Positions 44,001 through 54,434 of a stretch of DNA of 64,000 nucleotides are shown here, piece by piece. The first letter of the stretch is position 1. Each line of letters begins with the position of its first letter. Source of the stretch: Diplocarpon mali (lineage: Eukaryota > Ascomycota > Leotiomycetes > Helotiales > Drepanopezizaceae). The notes under the pieces are model-generated. The model was given only the letters and a program-made list of their open reading frames with translations. It ran no database searches and was not told the DNA's origin. Location of the stretch: contig JAENRP010000085.1 in NCBI GenBank assembly GCA_024741835.1, positions 47,546-111,545 on the forward strand. Reading direction: 5' to 3'. A program made the position numbers and the translations under genes.

Positions 44001-46296
44001 TAGTCCTCCTGTGCTTATTCCAAACTCTATGTTTGGAGCTGTACTTGGAGACATCTCGCTGGCAGAATTCTCTGTAGTAGCGTCCTCGTCAAGTTCAGAC
44101 AAATCGAAAAGTTCCTCAGTCCAGGTATTATAGTATCCTAGAGTCGGTCAGCCAGAAGTCCACAATATTATTGCCGAAGCGTCTTTTGTCGCTCATCGCA
44201 CTTTTCCACAAGATTGTTATGTGGGTTATAAATTGGAACAATTCAAACTTACGAACTACAGATGGATGACTTAATTGAGATAAAAGACGGACTTCCTTCA
44301 ATATCTCGGTCAATGAGGCGGAAGGTTTCTGTGTGATCTTCTTGATAGCATAGATCTGACCATCAAGTCGTTTCCTAGCTTTGACAACTTCGCCGAATCC
44401 GCCTTTTCCTAAGCGGCCCTCCTCTACAAAGTCCTCCTTGTATCTTGATCTTTGGAACGGCCCGCCTGTGGCCATCGAATCATGACGCTGCCTGTAAGGT
44501 GTTGTTGGTATCAAGGAAGACATGGAACCTAATCTTGAGAGATCTTCAGAGATACTCATTTGGTCGAAGATTGGTGCATCAGTTGCAAGAAACTCTGAAG
44601 GTCCTAACTCAACTGCACGAGGACGCTTCTTAGAGTCTGACTTGAACATCTTGAGTACCAGCTCGTTCAAAGAGTCGGAAAGAGTAAGGGAATCTGACAA
44701 GGCTACTGGCGACGAGTATTTCTGGATTACAGTCAGGCCAAATATCATCTGTAGAAACAAAACTCCAAAATCCCAAATATCCGTCTTTTGAGAGTATTGA
44801 GGGTTACTGGTATTTGCTATTTCAGGTGGGAGCCAGTATGCAGACTTCGCCATAGAAAGACTGTCAGACTGCTTCGCATCACTGAGACCGTAAAGCTTCC
44901 TCTCATACCCTGCATCAGCAAGTTTCGGTCGTACCTCTCCGCTGGAGGATCGTACCAAAAGCACGTTACCAGCATGTATATCCTCATGAATAATGCCATT
45001 CTCATGAAGGAACCGTAATGCGTCAAGGAGCTCGATCGTCCAAGAACGCACCTTTTCGACTCCCAAGCCCCCAGCAATTTCGAGAATCTCTTGCACCGAA
45101 CCTTTTTCTCCGAATTCTGTCAGAACACTCACAGTCCAGGCAGGGTCAGATTTCCCATATTCGTCGACTGTTCTGTGTACCTTATAATCAAATATTTCGA
45201 GAATATTTTGATGTTTGATACTTCTGAGAGATTTCAACTCATTCTCGAGAAGCTGAATTTGACCTTTGAACTTATTGTTATCTCTGCCTTGCGTTGCCAA
45301 ATCAGCTTGCTTCAGAGCAAGTGTCGGGACATCACTTGCGCCATGAGCGACAACTGGTCTAACAGTAAAGCATTTTGATACTGGGCCTCTGCGTATACAG
45401 ACCTTGCTTGCCACGACTCGGAAGAGAATTGGGTTGCTGTTGAGGTCCAAGATACTAATCGGCTGCTCAAATGTCAGGAGTTCAAGAGCTGCCTGGCCAT
45501 TGACGCTTGTGTCGATTGAGTCTTGCGTGACAAAATCTGGAGGTGGTCGGTTCTTCCGCTTCGCCTCTTTGGCTCTCTCCCTCCGGCGTTTGAGTTCTTC
45601 TTGAACCATAGCGTGTTGCACACGTTCTTCCTCCATAGATTCTAATTGTTTTTTCTTCTCTTCTGCTTGCCTCTGCTCTTCGGCAAGTCTGTTGGCAGCT
45701 TGTTCATGAAGGACACGCTCCTCCTCCAGACTGGGAATACCTTGACCAGCAGCCTGAGCCTGGGCGGCATCTTCAAGTACCTCCTGGCAAGCATTGACTA
45801 CTTCCATGATCATAGCTTGTTCTTCTGAAACCAACTCTTTTGGTTTGGTTTCAATGACTCTCTGTAACTTGAATTTTGTGCCTTCCCGTAGAGTACCGTC
45901 ATTCTTAATGCTCAATAACGGACGGGTTTTAGGGTAGGTAGCAGTAAGAGTCACAACGAGAGTGGCGGCGATGTCTTCGTCTGATGATTTGATACGTATT
46001 TCAAAGCAGGGCTCGGATTTCTTCACAAACACTCAGATTGAGGATATTAGATCTTCGGCATTCAAGTAACTTACCTTCCAAGCGCCATGGTTTGACTCTA
46101 TCCTTCTAAAATCCTCGCCATATATTGCCTCTAGAGCAATAAGTTCATCCTCCTGGATCTCTTCATATTGTGACTTGAGTGACTGAATCTTGGGGGAAAC
46201 GTCATTCAATTTATCAGGCTTCTCTTCTGAACTTCTATTCGAAGGAGTATTGTTTTGTTGTAGCTTTTTCCCCCATGTAGTATTTGGTTGCGGCAT
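41048..46296 (-). CDS. gcn2: eIF2-alpha kinase GCN2 (CPC-3)
   Basis: Six proposed exons: 46296-46075, 46020-44253, 44137-43848, 43722-42303, 42247-41829 and 41767-41048 (1612 aa, frame kept). Order: RWD domain (SQYEEIQEDELIALEAIYGEDF onward; binds Gcn1), a charged helix, a pseudokinase (about residues 265-545, with HEDIHAGNVLL in place of HRD), then the active kinase (GRLGKGGFGEVVKARKR, AIKK, EYCEKKTLRDLI, VHRDLKPENIF, GDFGLAT) with a long acidic insert (DESDEDEDSNEEDEND). A histidyl-tRNA-synthetase-like region and the C-terminal ribosome/dimerisation domain follow. The enzyme senses uncharged tRNA and phosphorylates eIF2-alpha, raising translation of the GCN4/CPC1 activator. Introns in the kinase insert region are longer (115 and 125 bp) than others here. 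It shares a promoter region with argJ. Confidence 0.93.
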
Positions 46297-46606
46297 GATT
46301 GTATCTTTGCGACTGAATCATTCAGTGAATCAGAGAGAGAGTGTCTGGAATGGATACCCCATCGGCGCTTCAGATCTTTATACGCAGGGAATTGGAATGT
46401 TATGAGGGTGAGAAACGAATGTGAAGTTTCATAGGAGAATTTCAAAATTGAGAACTTCCACATCTATTAACTCCTTGGTCTTGGTGCTGGCGAGGCTGAC
46501 AAGACGCTAAAGCCACAGCCTATCAGTGGGGACGCTGGCAGAGCTACCCCACATCACATGCCCAGTGCAGAGCTCTGTGCACAAGGCCGACAAGCATCGA
46601 AATCCG

Positions 46607-46613
46607 TGACTCA
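46607..46613 (+). promoter_or_regulatory. Perfect Gcn4/CPC1-type site TGACTCA
   Basis: TGACTCA is the core of the cross-pathway-control element bound by bZIP factors Gcn4, CpcA and CPC1. It lies 134 bp before the argJ start codon and 311 bp before the GCN2 start codon, inside their shared 450-bp region. TGAATCA occurs twice near the GCN2 start (46315-46321 and 46327-46333), one base off consensus. In-vivo use is inferred. Confidence 0.7.
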
Positions 46614-46746
46614 GATTACTTACTTGTACTAAGGCCAATTCTTTTTTTGCCAGAAACTTGAATAAAATCTGGCAGGTTCTTCTGGCATTTTAAGGCTGGC
46701 CACTCTTTGTCAGTCTGGAGGGCTTTTGATTTCATTAGCCTTCGAA

Positions 46747-48269
46747 ATGGCTCTCAGATCCTCAACATCAGCCATCACAGGGTTGATACGGCCCAAGATC
46801 TCGCCATTATCACTTTCAACTATTGGTCTCAGATACTATTCAGCTCCAATCGATGGTGCCATCCCTGCTGCAAAGCAAAAATACGTGCCAGCGAGTGGCT
46901 CGTATCCCAAAGGTTTCCTTGTCTCTGGAATACATGTTGGAGTGAAACCCACGAACAAGAGCACTCCAGATTTAGCATTTCTTGCTTCAGAGAAACCATG
47001 CGCTGCGGCTGCAGTATTTACGAAGAATAAGTTCCAAGCAGCTCCTGTTACTGTTAGTAGAAACATGTTGAAGAGGCGGGGTAATAACGGGGTACGATCA
47101 GTCATTGTAAACTCAGGCTGTGCCAATGCTGTTACAGGAAAGGGTGGAATGGAGGATGCTGAGAAGATGGGTGCAGAGGCAGACAAATGCTTTGGCCAGC
47201 CAACGGACGGAAAGGGAGGAAGCACCATTGTCATGAGCACTGGTGTAATTGGTCAGAGGTAATGTTGCAAACCTTTGCTTTTGAGTATTAAAATAACTCT
47301 ATCTAGGTTACCTATCCAGAAAATATTACACAGAATACCCTCTGCTTACGATGCTTTGGGGTCGTCACACGATCATTGGCTTGCAGCTGCTCGAGCTATC
47401 TGCACAACTGATACATTTCCCAAGCTCATTTCTAGAAAGTTTTCGCTGCCATCTTCTCCATCTGTCGAGTATAGGATTGCTGGTATGACCAAGGGCGCTG
47501 GTATGATCCATCCTAATATGGCTACGTTGCTTGGAATGATCGCTACAGATGCGCCGATTGCCCCAGCACTCCTTCCATCTCTTCTCACCAACGCCGTCAA
47601 CAAGTCTTTCAACAGTATCTCCATCGATGGCGATACTTCTACGAATGATACAGTCACAGTGCTGGCAAACGGTGCTGCTCAGGGAGAGCAGATTACTTCT
47701 GAATCCTCTGAAGCATACGCTACTTTTCAGATGATATTGACTGAGTTTGCCACTGATCTTGCTAAGCTCGTTGTTCGAGATGGAGAGGGGGCAACCAAAT
47801 TTGTTACAATCAGAGTGATCGAGTCGCCATCGGAAATTGGAGCACGAAAAATCGCAAGCACTATTGCGAGGTCGCCTCTGGTCAAGACTGCTTTATATGG
47901 GAAGGATGCCAACTGGGGCCGTATTCTGTGCGCCACCGGATACTCTCTCATTTCTGAGCCAGGCCAGCCCATCAATGAGGTAAACGAGATTGTGCCAGAG
48001 AATACAAGTGTCTCCTTCATACCCTCTGATGGCTCTCCTGAGCTAAGGTTGTTGGTCAATGGAGAGCCCGAAATTGTGGATGAAGCCCGAGCTTCAGAGA
48101 TACTGGAGCACGAAGATTTGGAAATTCTTGTTCGTCTAGGAGGTGGCAAAGAGCAAGCCACCTACTGGACTTGTGACTACAGGTGAGTCTCGAAGCTAAC
48201 CTTCAGTGACGAGTATCTGACATTTTTAGCCACGAATATATCACGATCAATGGAGATTACCGGACGTGA
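46747..48269 (+). CDS. argJ: Arginine biosynthesis bifunctional protein ArgJ (ornithine acetyltransferase / N-acetylglutamate synthase), mitochondrial
   Basis: Exons 46747-47258, 47307-48182 and 48230-48269 (475 aa). N-terminal presequence of about 35 residues, then the fold with [43 protein letters not shown] contains the self-cleavage point: Ala243/Thr244, Thr becoming the nucleophile of the beta chain. [24 protein letters not shown] and the short last exon [13 protein letters not shown] are also conserved. The enzyme transfers acetyl from N2-acetylornithine to glutamate, recycling acetyl groups of the mitochondrial arginine pathway; some fungal forms also make N-acetylglutamate from acetyl-CoA. 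A TGACTCA site upstream suggests general amino-acid control. An in-frame TTG further upstream is not used as start. Confidence 0.95.
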
Positions 48270-48977
48270 TTGAGCAAGTAGTTAAATTGAGACGGCGTTA
48301 GTGAGAAGGTGCAATATTCCTCACAAAAGTAAACCTTTGTTTCGAGCGTTACTCATCACACAGTATAGCCATTGAGTATGTGTCACTTCGCGGCCGCCAC
48401 AAGGTGAGCATTTCGATCTGGATTAAAGCTGTGACCTGAATTTATTTCACATTTCTGATTTCAAGGTCTTCTCTGCAGCTACCACAGCTTTAGCTAATAA
48501 TCGGCTACCATGGAGCTAGAGGTGACTACTTATCTTCTTATAATCCGGACTTCACCGCGTCGCGTGCTAGCTACCTCGAGCACACTATTTGGGAGATGTC
48601 GATTTAGACACAATTGCTGGAGTGTTTTACACTAGTTAATTGCGGTAAAGGTGAGTAAAAGAACGCAATCATGATATGCGTCCTTCATTCACAAGCAGGG
48701 ATTGTGTATGCTACGAGTTGGGTTCATGGTTCCGAGTTAGCCCACTTATTTAGAATAGTCACGTGTAGCACTAAATTAACTCTGAGGCCACATACTCCCA
48801 AGCACTGGCCTCAAATTTACAATGGATTTCTTTAATACTGCGGTCGAACATTCCTCCTATCGAACACATTACCTGATCGCATTCGCGAACATAAAGCAGA
48901 GACGACGGGCTTTTCTTCTGCCTCTCCTTTCTGATCTTATTCTTCTCTCCTGAGGTTATTTCGACAATCTCGCCAAG
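48270..48977. other. Intergenic region, SEC61 promoter
   Basis: About 700 bp between argJ and SEC61. Nothing but the expected promoter was seen; pyrimidine-rich near 48910-48950 just before the start. Confidence 0.45.
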
Positions 48978-50558
48978 ATGAGTGGCCGTAAGTTCCCCTT
49001 TCTCAATAACGTCACCTAAAGAGCTCCGACGTGCCAGCGCCCATAGAATAGACAATATGGCTGACATTGTGCGCGTTCATAGTTCGATTTCTCGACCTCA
49101 TCAAGCCCTTCTCGCCGTTCCTCCCCGAGGTTCAGCAACCCGAAACCAAAGTCCCATTCAATCAAAAGTTGATGTGGACTGGTTTGACACTCTTGATATT
49201 TTTGGTCATGAGCCAGATGCCATTATATGGTATTGTGTCCTCAGACACTTCGGATCCCTTATATTGGCTACGAATGATGTTAGCGAGTAATCGAGGAACG
49301 CTAATGGAGCTGGGAATCTCTCCTATTATCTCTTCGGGAATGGTTTTCCAGCTCCTTGCCGGCACACACTTGATTGATGTCAACCTTGACCTTAAGTCGG
49401 ACCGCGAGCTGTACCAAACTGCTCAGAAGCTATTTGCCATCATCTTGTCAATGGGACAGGCCACAGTTTACGTTTTCACTGGGCTTTATGGCCAACCGTC
49501 TGACCTGGGTGCTGGTATCGTCTTTCTACTCATCCTCCAGCTGGTTGTTGCCGGTTTGATTGTTATCCTCCTAGACGAGCTTCTCCAGAAGGGATATGGT
49601 CTTGGAAGTGGCATCTCGCTGTTCATTGCCACCAACATCTGCGAGTCCATCGTCTGGAAGGCTTTCTCCCCAACCACCATCAATACCGGCCGTGGACCAG
49701 AGTTCGAGGGCGCTGTTATTGCACTCTTTCACCTTCTGCTCACATGGCCAAATAAGCAACGTGCTCTCCAGGAGGCATTCTACAGACAAAACCTCCCAAA
49801 TGTCATGAACTTGCTCGCTACGCTCGTCGTCTTCGCTTCTGTCATCTACCTGCAAGGTTTCCGCGTCGAGATTCCCGTAAAGTCTTCTCGACAACGTGGC
49901 GCCCGCGGATCCTACCCGGTCCGATTGTTCTATACCTCGAACATGCCCATCATGTTGCAGTCGGCTTTGTCATCGAATGTCTTCCTCATTAGTCAAATGC
50001 TTTACTCTCGCTTCTCCGAGAACCTTCTCGTCCAACTTTTCGGTGTCTGGGAGCCAAAAGAGGGATCTGCCCAACTTTTTGCCACATCTGGTCTTGCATA
50101 CTATATGTCTCCTCCCTTGAACTTCACTGAGGCTCTTTTGGACCCTATCCACACTGCTGTATATATTATCTACATGCTTGTTGCATGTGCTGTCTTTTCC
50201 AAGACATGGATTGAGGTCTCCGGCTCCAGCCCCAGAGACGTCGCTAAACAGCTCAAGGACCAAGGTCTGGTTATGGCTGGTCACAGAGAGCAAAGCATGT
50301 ATAAGGAGCTGAAGCGCATTATCCCAACAGCTGCCGCTTTTGGTGGTGCTTGCATTGGTGGCCTCTCTGTCGCCAGCGATCTGCTGGGTGCTCTCGGATC
50401 CGGAACTGGTATTTTGTTGGCCGTAACGTGAGTTAGGATCACCCTAAATGATATAAGACTACGGAGACTGATTTAAAAATAGTATTATTTACGGTTACTT
50501 TGAGATCGCTGCGAAGGAGGGTGACATGGCAAATATGAAAGGGATGATTATGGGATAA
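48978..50558 (+). CDS. sec61: Sec61 translocon alpha subunit
   Basis: Exons 48978-48987, 49083-50427 and 50483-50558 (476 aa). The first coding exon is just 10 nt (ATG AGT GGC C) followed by GTAAGT; it gives [13 protein letters not shown], the expected fungal start. Ten transmembrane segments of the SecY/Sec61 channel follow. Recognisable parts: [16 protein letters not shown], the plug region ending [72 protein letters not shown], and [21 protein letters not shown] at the last splice. The protein forms the endoplasmic reticulum protein-conducting pore with Sec61 beta and gamma. Codon use is more C-rich at third positions than neighbours, as expected of a highly expressed gene. Confidence 0.97.
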
Positions 50559-51539
50559 GTTAATTATCTCTGAATCAAAATTTTATTGTTTCAAACTCGG
50601 TCGTTTGGGCTATAAAAAAGAAAACAAGTGCATAGAGGGGTGGGTTGGCAATACATTCGAATGAGAAAACGATGTTCTTCGATGACTGGCTACGTTGAAA
50701 AAGCAGTCTTGTGTAATAATATCATGGGGGTGAGAGGAATGGAACTTGAACACCACTAGTGTCCTTGACTTACAATAAATGTATCGACTGTTGTGGAAAG
50801 GGTTTTCAAGATGTGCTCTGTTCTACTGTACTCTTGCGATTATTCTGGTGGGTAGGCTGATCCGGGACGGTTAATTTACCCCATCCAATGAACTCCTTTC
50901 ACTACCTGGTTTTTTTTATACCTTTTTTTAACGTTGTATTATCGACCAAAGAAAGTGATCCCAGAAAGTTTTCATTTTGCTATCGTTCCCTCCTACCTCG
51001 TGTGTCCCATCCGCAGAACTACACAACACCAACCCTTCACTGTGACCATTAGTCGTTGTCATGGGCAAGATGCCGCAATGCTCACTGTGACATTTACTGG
51101 GCAGGTGGGGTCCGCAGGAATGGTCAAAGCGGGCTCAATTGTGATCGACGACTACTTGAAACAGATCTCGAAAACAGCCTGGAATAAACTGTATCCCGGA
51201 GAATGATTTTCTACCTTCCGAATACATGTGCCCTGCACTCGCAACCTCGTTAATATTCAGCTTCGCATCAAATATTTACATGTGCATACCTAGCCAGCAG
51301 CAGAGCTCTAAAAAGCTTCCGCGCATTTGCATGAAAGCCTGAGCAGACTTGTCTGGCTTATCTAGAATACTAGAAAAACGATAGTCGACTACCCAAATCG
51401 GAACCAGACTCAAGGCGATACGAGTTTCTGCTCCAGAGATTATTAGATAATGGCCTCTCTTGAGCTCCAAGAACGCCTTACAGGTTCACTTACGCATCCC
51501 GCATGGGCGTCAGTCCAACGTCAAAGAGAATCCCCACGT
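50559..51539. other. Intergenic region downstream of SEC61
   Basis: 1 kb. One 90-codon frame at 50934-51206 has no recognisable domain and no splice support, and is not called. T-rich runs near 50911-50931. Confidence 0.4.
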
Positions 51540-52740
51540 TGGTGTAGTTGCTGAGCAGAACCTGGCACCTGTGGACGGAGGCCTCACCAGCCTGGAGACT
51601 AATTGCCGCGGCATTCGTCTTCGAGGCTCCCTTATGGGGTGGGCATAAAATCCCATCTCAAATCTGGTAAGCGGCAGCACAAACATTAAATTGATCGTGT
51701 AAAACAGGATTCACACTATCTTGCGGCGTGTTCCAGAACCAATTACTCGCATCCATCGCAGTTCGTGAATGATCAGTCTGTCCCTGTCGTTGGCCCTGCT
51801 GCGAGTGAAATCTCTTTTCTCGGGGCGCCGCTTATTATGCCAGTCATCAAGAGGAGATATTCTAGGTATCAGAGATTGATGATATAGACTGGATATATGC
51901 CTCTTATTGAAGTCCTTTATTTCCTTGGCCCTGATATCCTCCTACTCTGGCGAGGCTAAGAGGCCGCACTCAAGCCTCTCTTTTTTCCAACGCACTGCTG
52001 AGATTGTATACTAACGATGTCTCAAAAGTACAGCATGATATCTTTCATCAGTGAATTCTGGATCGTCCGCAGAGGCTTGGCTTATGGTATCATTTGTGCC
52101 GCTTCTGGGGTCTCAGGTGTCGTTATGCCCTTCGCTATCGAATTTAATATCGCCAAGGAAGGCTACCATAGCACTTTGGGCTTCATAACATTCGAAATCC
52201 TCGTCCTAACTGGTTCCTTGATCACAATGTTGAAGGGAAGGCTACCTCATAGCGAGGCCTCGGCAGTAGCGAGGACAAACTGGCAAGCTCTCTGAAAACC
52301 TCTCTTCTGGGTCTACTGCACCAGTAACGTTATCGAGGGACTCGATTATTTCTTCCCATCCCTCTTACTCCCTCCCACACGACAGTTCTCGGACCAAGCG
52401 GAACTCAGGGGGGTCTCGTTCTCGCGCTGCTCAGCACCTCTCAATTCATTAGGAAATTCAGCTTCGGATACGTCTCTGACAAACGCGCGTGCTTCAATCT
52501 CCCGATTCTGGTCTCGACACTCGTTTCTGCGCTTGTGGCTCTGGCACTTGGGGTCTGGCGGAGTCTCTCATGATGCTGGTTGTGTTTGCTTTGGTTTATG
52601 GGTTCGTTGTCAGTGGCTTTTTGTGGGCTAGGATAGGGAGCGCAGTTCGGAAGAGCCGACGGTGGCGCTGTCGACGTCCAGTCTGTTTTGTTTCGGTAAA
52701 GGGGTGGGTAATGTGGCGGCTGGGCCATTGAGTACTGCGC
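51540..52740 (+). pseudogene. MFS monocarboxylate-type transporter pseudogene
   Basis: Fragments in several frames follow the order of a fungal MCT-like (MCH) transporter. APVDGG then, one base out of phase, WRLIAAAFVFEAPLWGG (51573-51650) is the first helix; FTLSCGVFQN (51710) follows, then ASEISFLGAPLIMPVIKRRYSRYQ (51800-51870). After a damaged gap, EFWIVRRGLAYGIICAASGVSGVVMPF (52057-52140) is the most conserved piece, ending in MLKGRLPHSEASAVARTNW, an in-frame TGA and KPLFWVYCTSNVIEGLDYFFPSL. The rest, KFSFGYVSDKRACFNLPILVSTLVSAL and VVFALVYGFVVSGFLWARIGSAV, alternates frames. At least three frame changes plus stops. The substrate of the parent transporter is unknown. Confidence 0.85.
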
Positions 52741-54434
52741 TGATTCAAGAAGATATTGTGATCAGCATCTACGGGGAATTGAGAGATAAGTCTGTTATTG
52801 TGTTACGAGGAGTTGTATGATGGGAAATACTTGGTAGAATTTAACGGTGTAGACTCTGAGTTCTATGAAGCTGCAGGAGTAATATACAATGTACGATTAC
52901 ATAAGCACAATCCTTGTGTATTCTAAAAATACTGTTAGTGTTGGGGCTTGGGGAATAATGAAGTTGAAGTCTCGGTAGTCCTCCAAAGGGTTTATGACTT
53001 CAGAGTTTCTGTGTCTACTGGGGTCCAAGGTGCGAGTATCAAGAGCCATAACTCCGAACGGCCAACTGAGCTGGAGAGTCTGAAGCTACACTACATGCGA
53101 AGTCTTATCATCACGCATAGATTACCGCTTACCAGTCCGATGGGCGGGCTGACATACCCACTGACCTTTTGTACTATGCCGAAAGTCAGATTCAACCTGA
53201 CTTTATACACAGGTCAACCTGCAAAACGACTTATGCTTGTGGCTTTGACTAGGACACTGAATCTTGCCCTTTTGTTTGGCCCGTCAAAGCGTCTCCACGC
53301 GCCTCAATGGACCGTCCCCAACTGAACCTGCTCCCGTTGGCTCTTCTCTATCGTTCTTGTGTCTAGTATCCTCCTCCTGTAAAGTCGTGATCAGAAGGCT
53401 CAATATGGGGGGGGGGCATTGTAGGTAGTGGAGCGTTTGTTTATTCTAGCCTTCAGCCTCACTTGCTGAGACACCGGAACCGAGGGGCACGGGCAATTAT
53501 CTGGAAGGTCGAGAGATGCCTCTCCTTGGTCAATCCATTGAGTTTGGTCTGGTGTGCACGGCAAATGAGTCCGACGGCGTCAGCAATGGCGGTGTGCTGG
53601 GGATTCCGGACAGGCGCATTGCAGACTCGGATGCACGCGGCGATGACTCCAGACCAAACCATGCGGGGTGTGGTACAGACTGCAATGCACCGAGTCAGAG
53701 TCTATGGACTCGGAGACGCGGTGATAACAGAATAGGCTGAGCTACCCGTCGCAGGGTTTGTTGTACGTAGGAACCTATGCTGCATTTCTGGCATGGTAGT
53801 CTATGTTAAATATCCCCGTGTCCAGGCCAGAATCGATTATTTGTTTGTTTGTTGACTTTGAACGGGTACCACCACACTGAACTGTACTTTTGCCTTCCAA
53901 GCCGAACTGAATCCCCGAGACGGAAACAGAACCAGCAGAAAGAAGGCTGACATGACAGGCTGACCCGCCAACCCGCATCGACCAAGGCAGGATCGAGCAC
54001 CGAGAAACGAGCCACGAGCCACGAGCAACGAAGAACCATCCTTCAACACCGTCTTCTCTTGGGTACGATCCCGTGAAGGCCATTACTCGCTGGCACTGGC
54101 AGTGCAGTGCAGTGCAATCAAATAGTTGCATAGACAACTCGGGTCCTCGTAGGAGATGAAGTAAAAGCCTGGACTGCTAAACAGTATGGGTGTCGGGATC
54201 CGTATCTGCCAAAGTTAAGCTCCCCGTCCAGCGCCAATACCTTGCTAGTGCGTCAATCCGAGATATCTCAGATAGCAGCAACAAAGTAACTTTTCTTGTG
54301 ATCTGTTCACCTCTCTTCATCTTCATTCCTTTGCCAGCCGGCACGAACGGTGCGTGGCCGTAATACAGCTTGTCACCCATCTGCTACACCGATCCCCCCA
54401 ACATTCTATTCCTTTGGGACAAGAGCTCCGGAAG
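52741..54434. other. Intergenic region, no supported gene
   Basis: 1.7 kb between the broken transporter and the ABC transporter. Contains a 10-G homopolymer near 53407-53416 and a GTGCAGTGCAGTGCA short tandem near 54100-54114. Frames up to 125 codons are not recognisable. Confidence 0.4.

Noticed and set aside
44138..44252. Reading through the GCN2 kinase region as a truncated 634-codon protein
   Set aside because: The extra tail after HPSVVR has no kinase similarity, and splicing at GTAAGT to CTAG restores RYYNTW, as expected in GCN2.
50934..51206. 90-codon frame downstream of SEC61
   Set aside because: No recognisable domain and no conserved context; treated as chance.
53407..53416. Ten-G homopolymer
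   Set aside because: Isolated low-complexity run without flanking repeats or G-quadruplex spacing; may also be a length error.
54100..54114. GTGCAGTGCAGTGCA short tandem repeat as an operator
   Set aside because: Three units only, with no symmetry and no relation to a defined start site.
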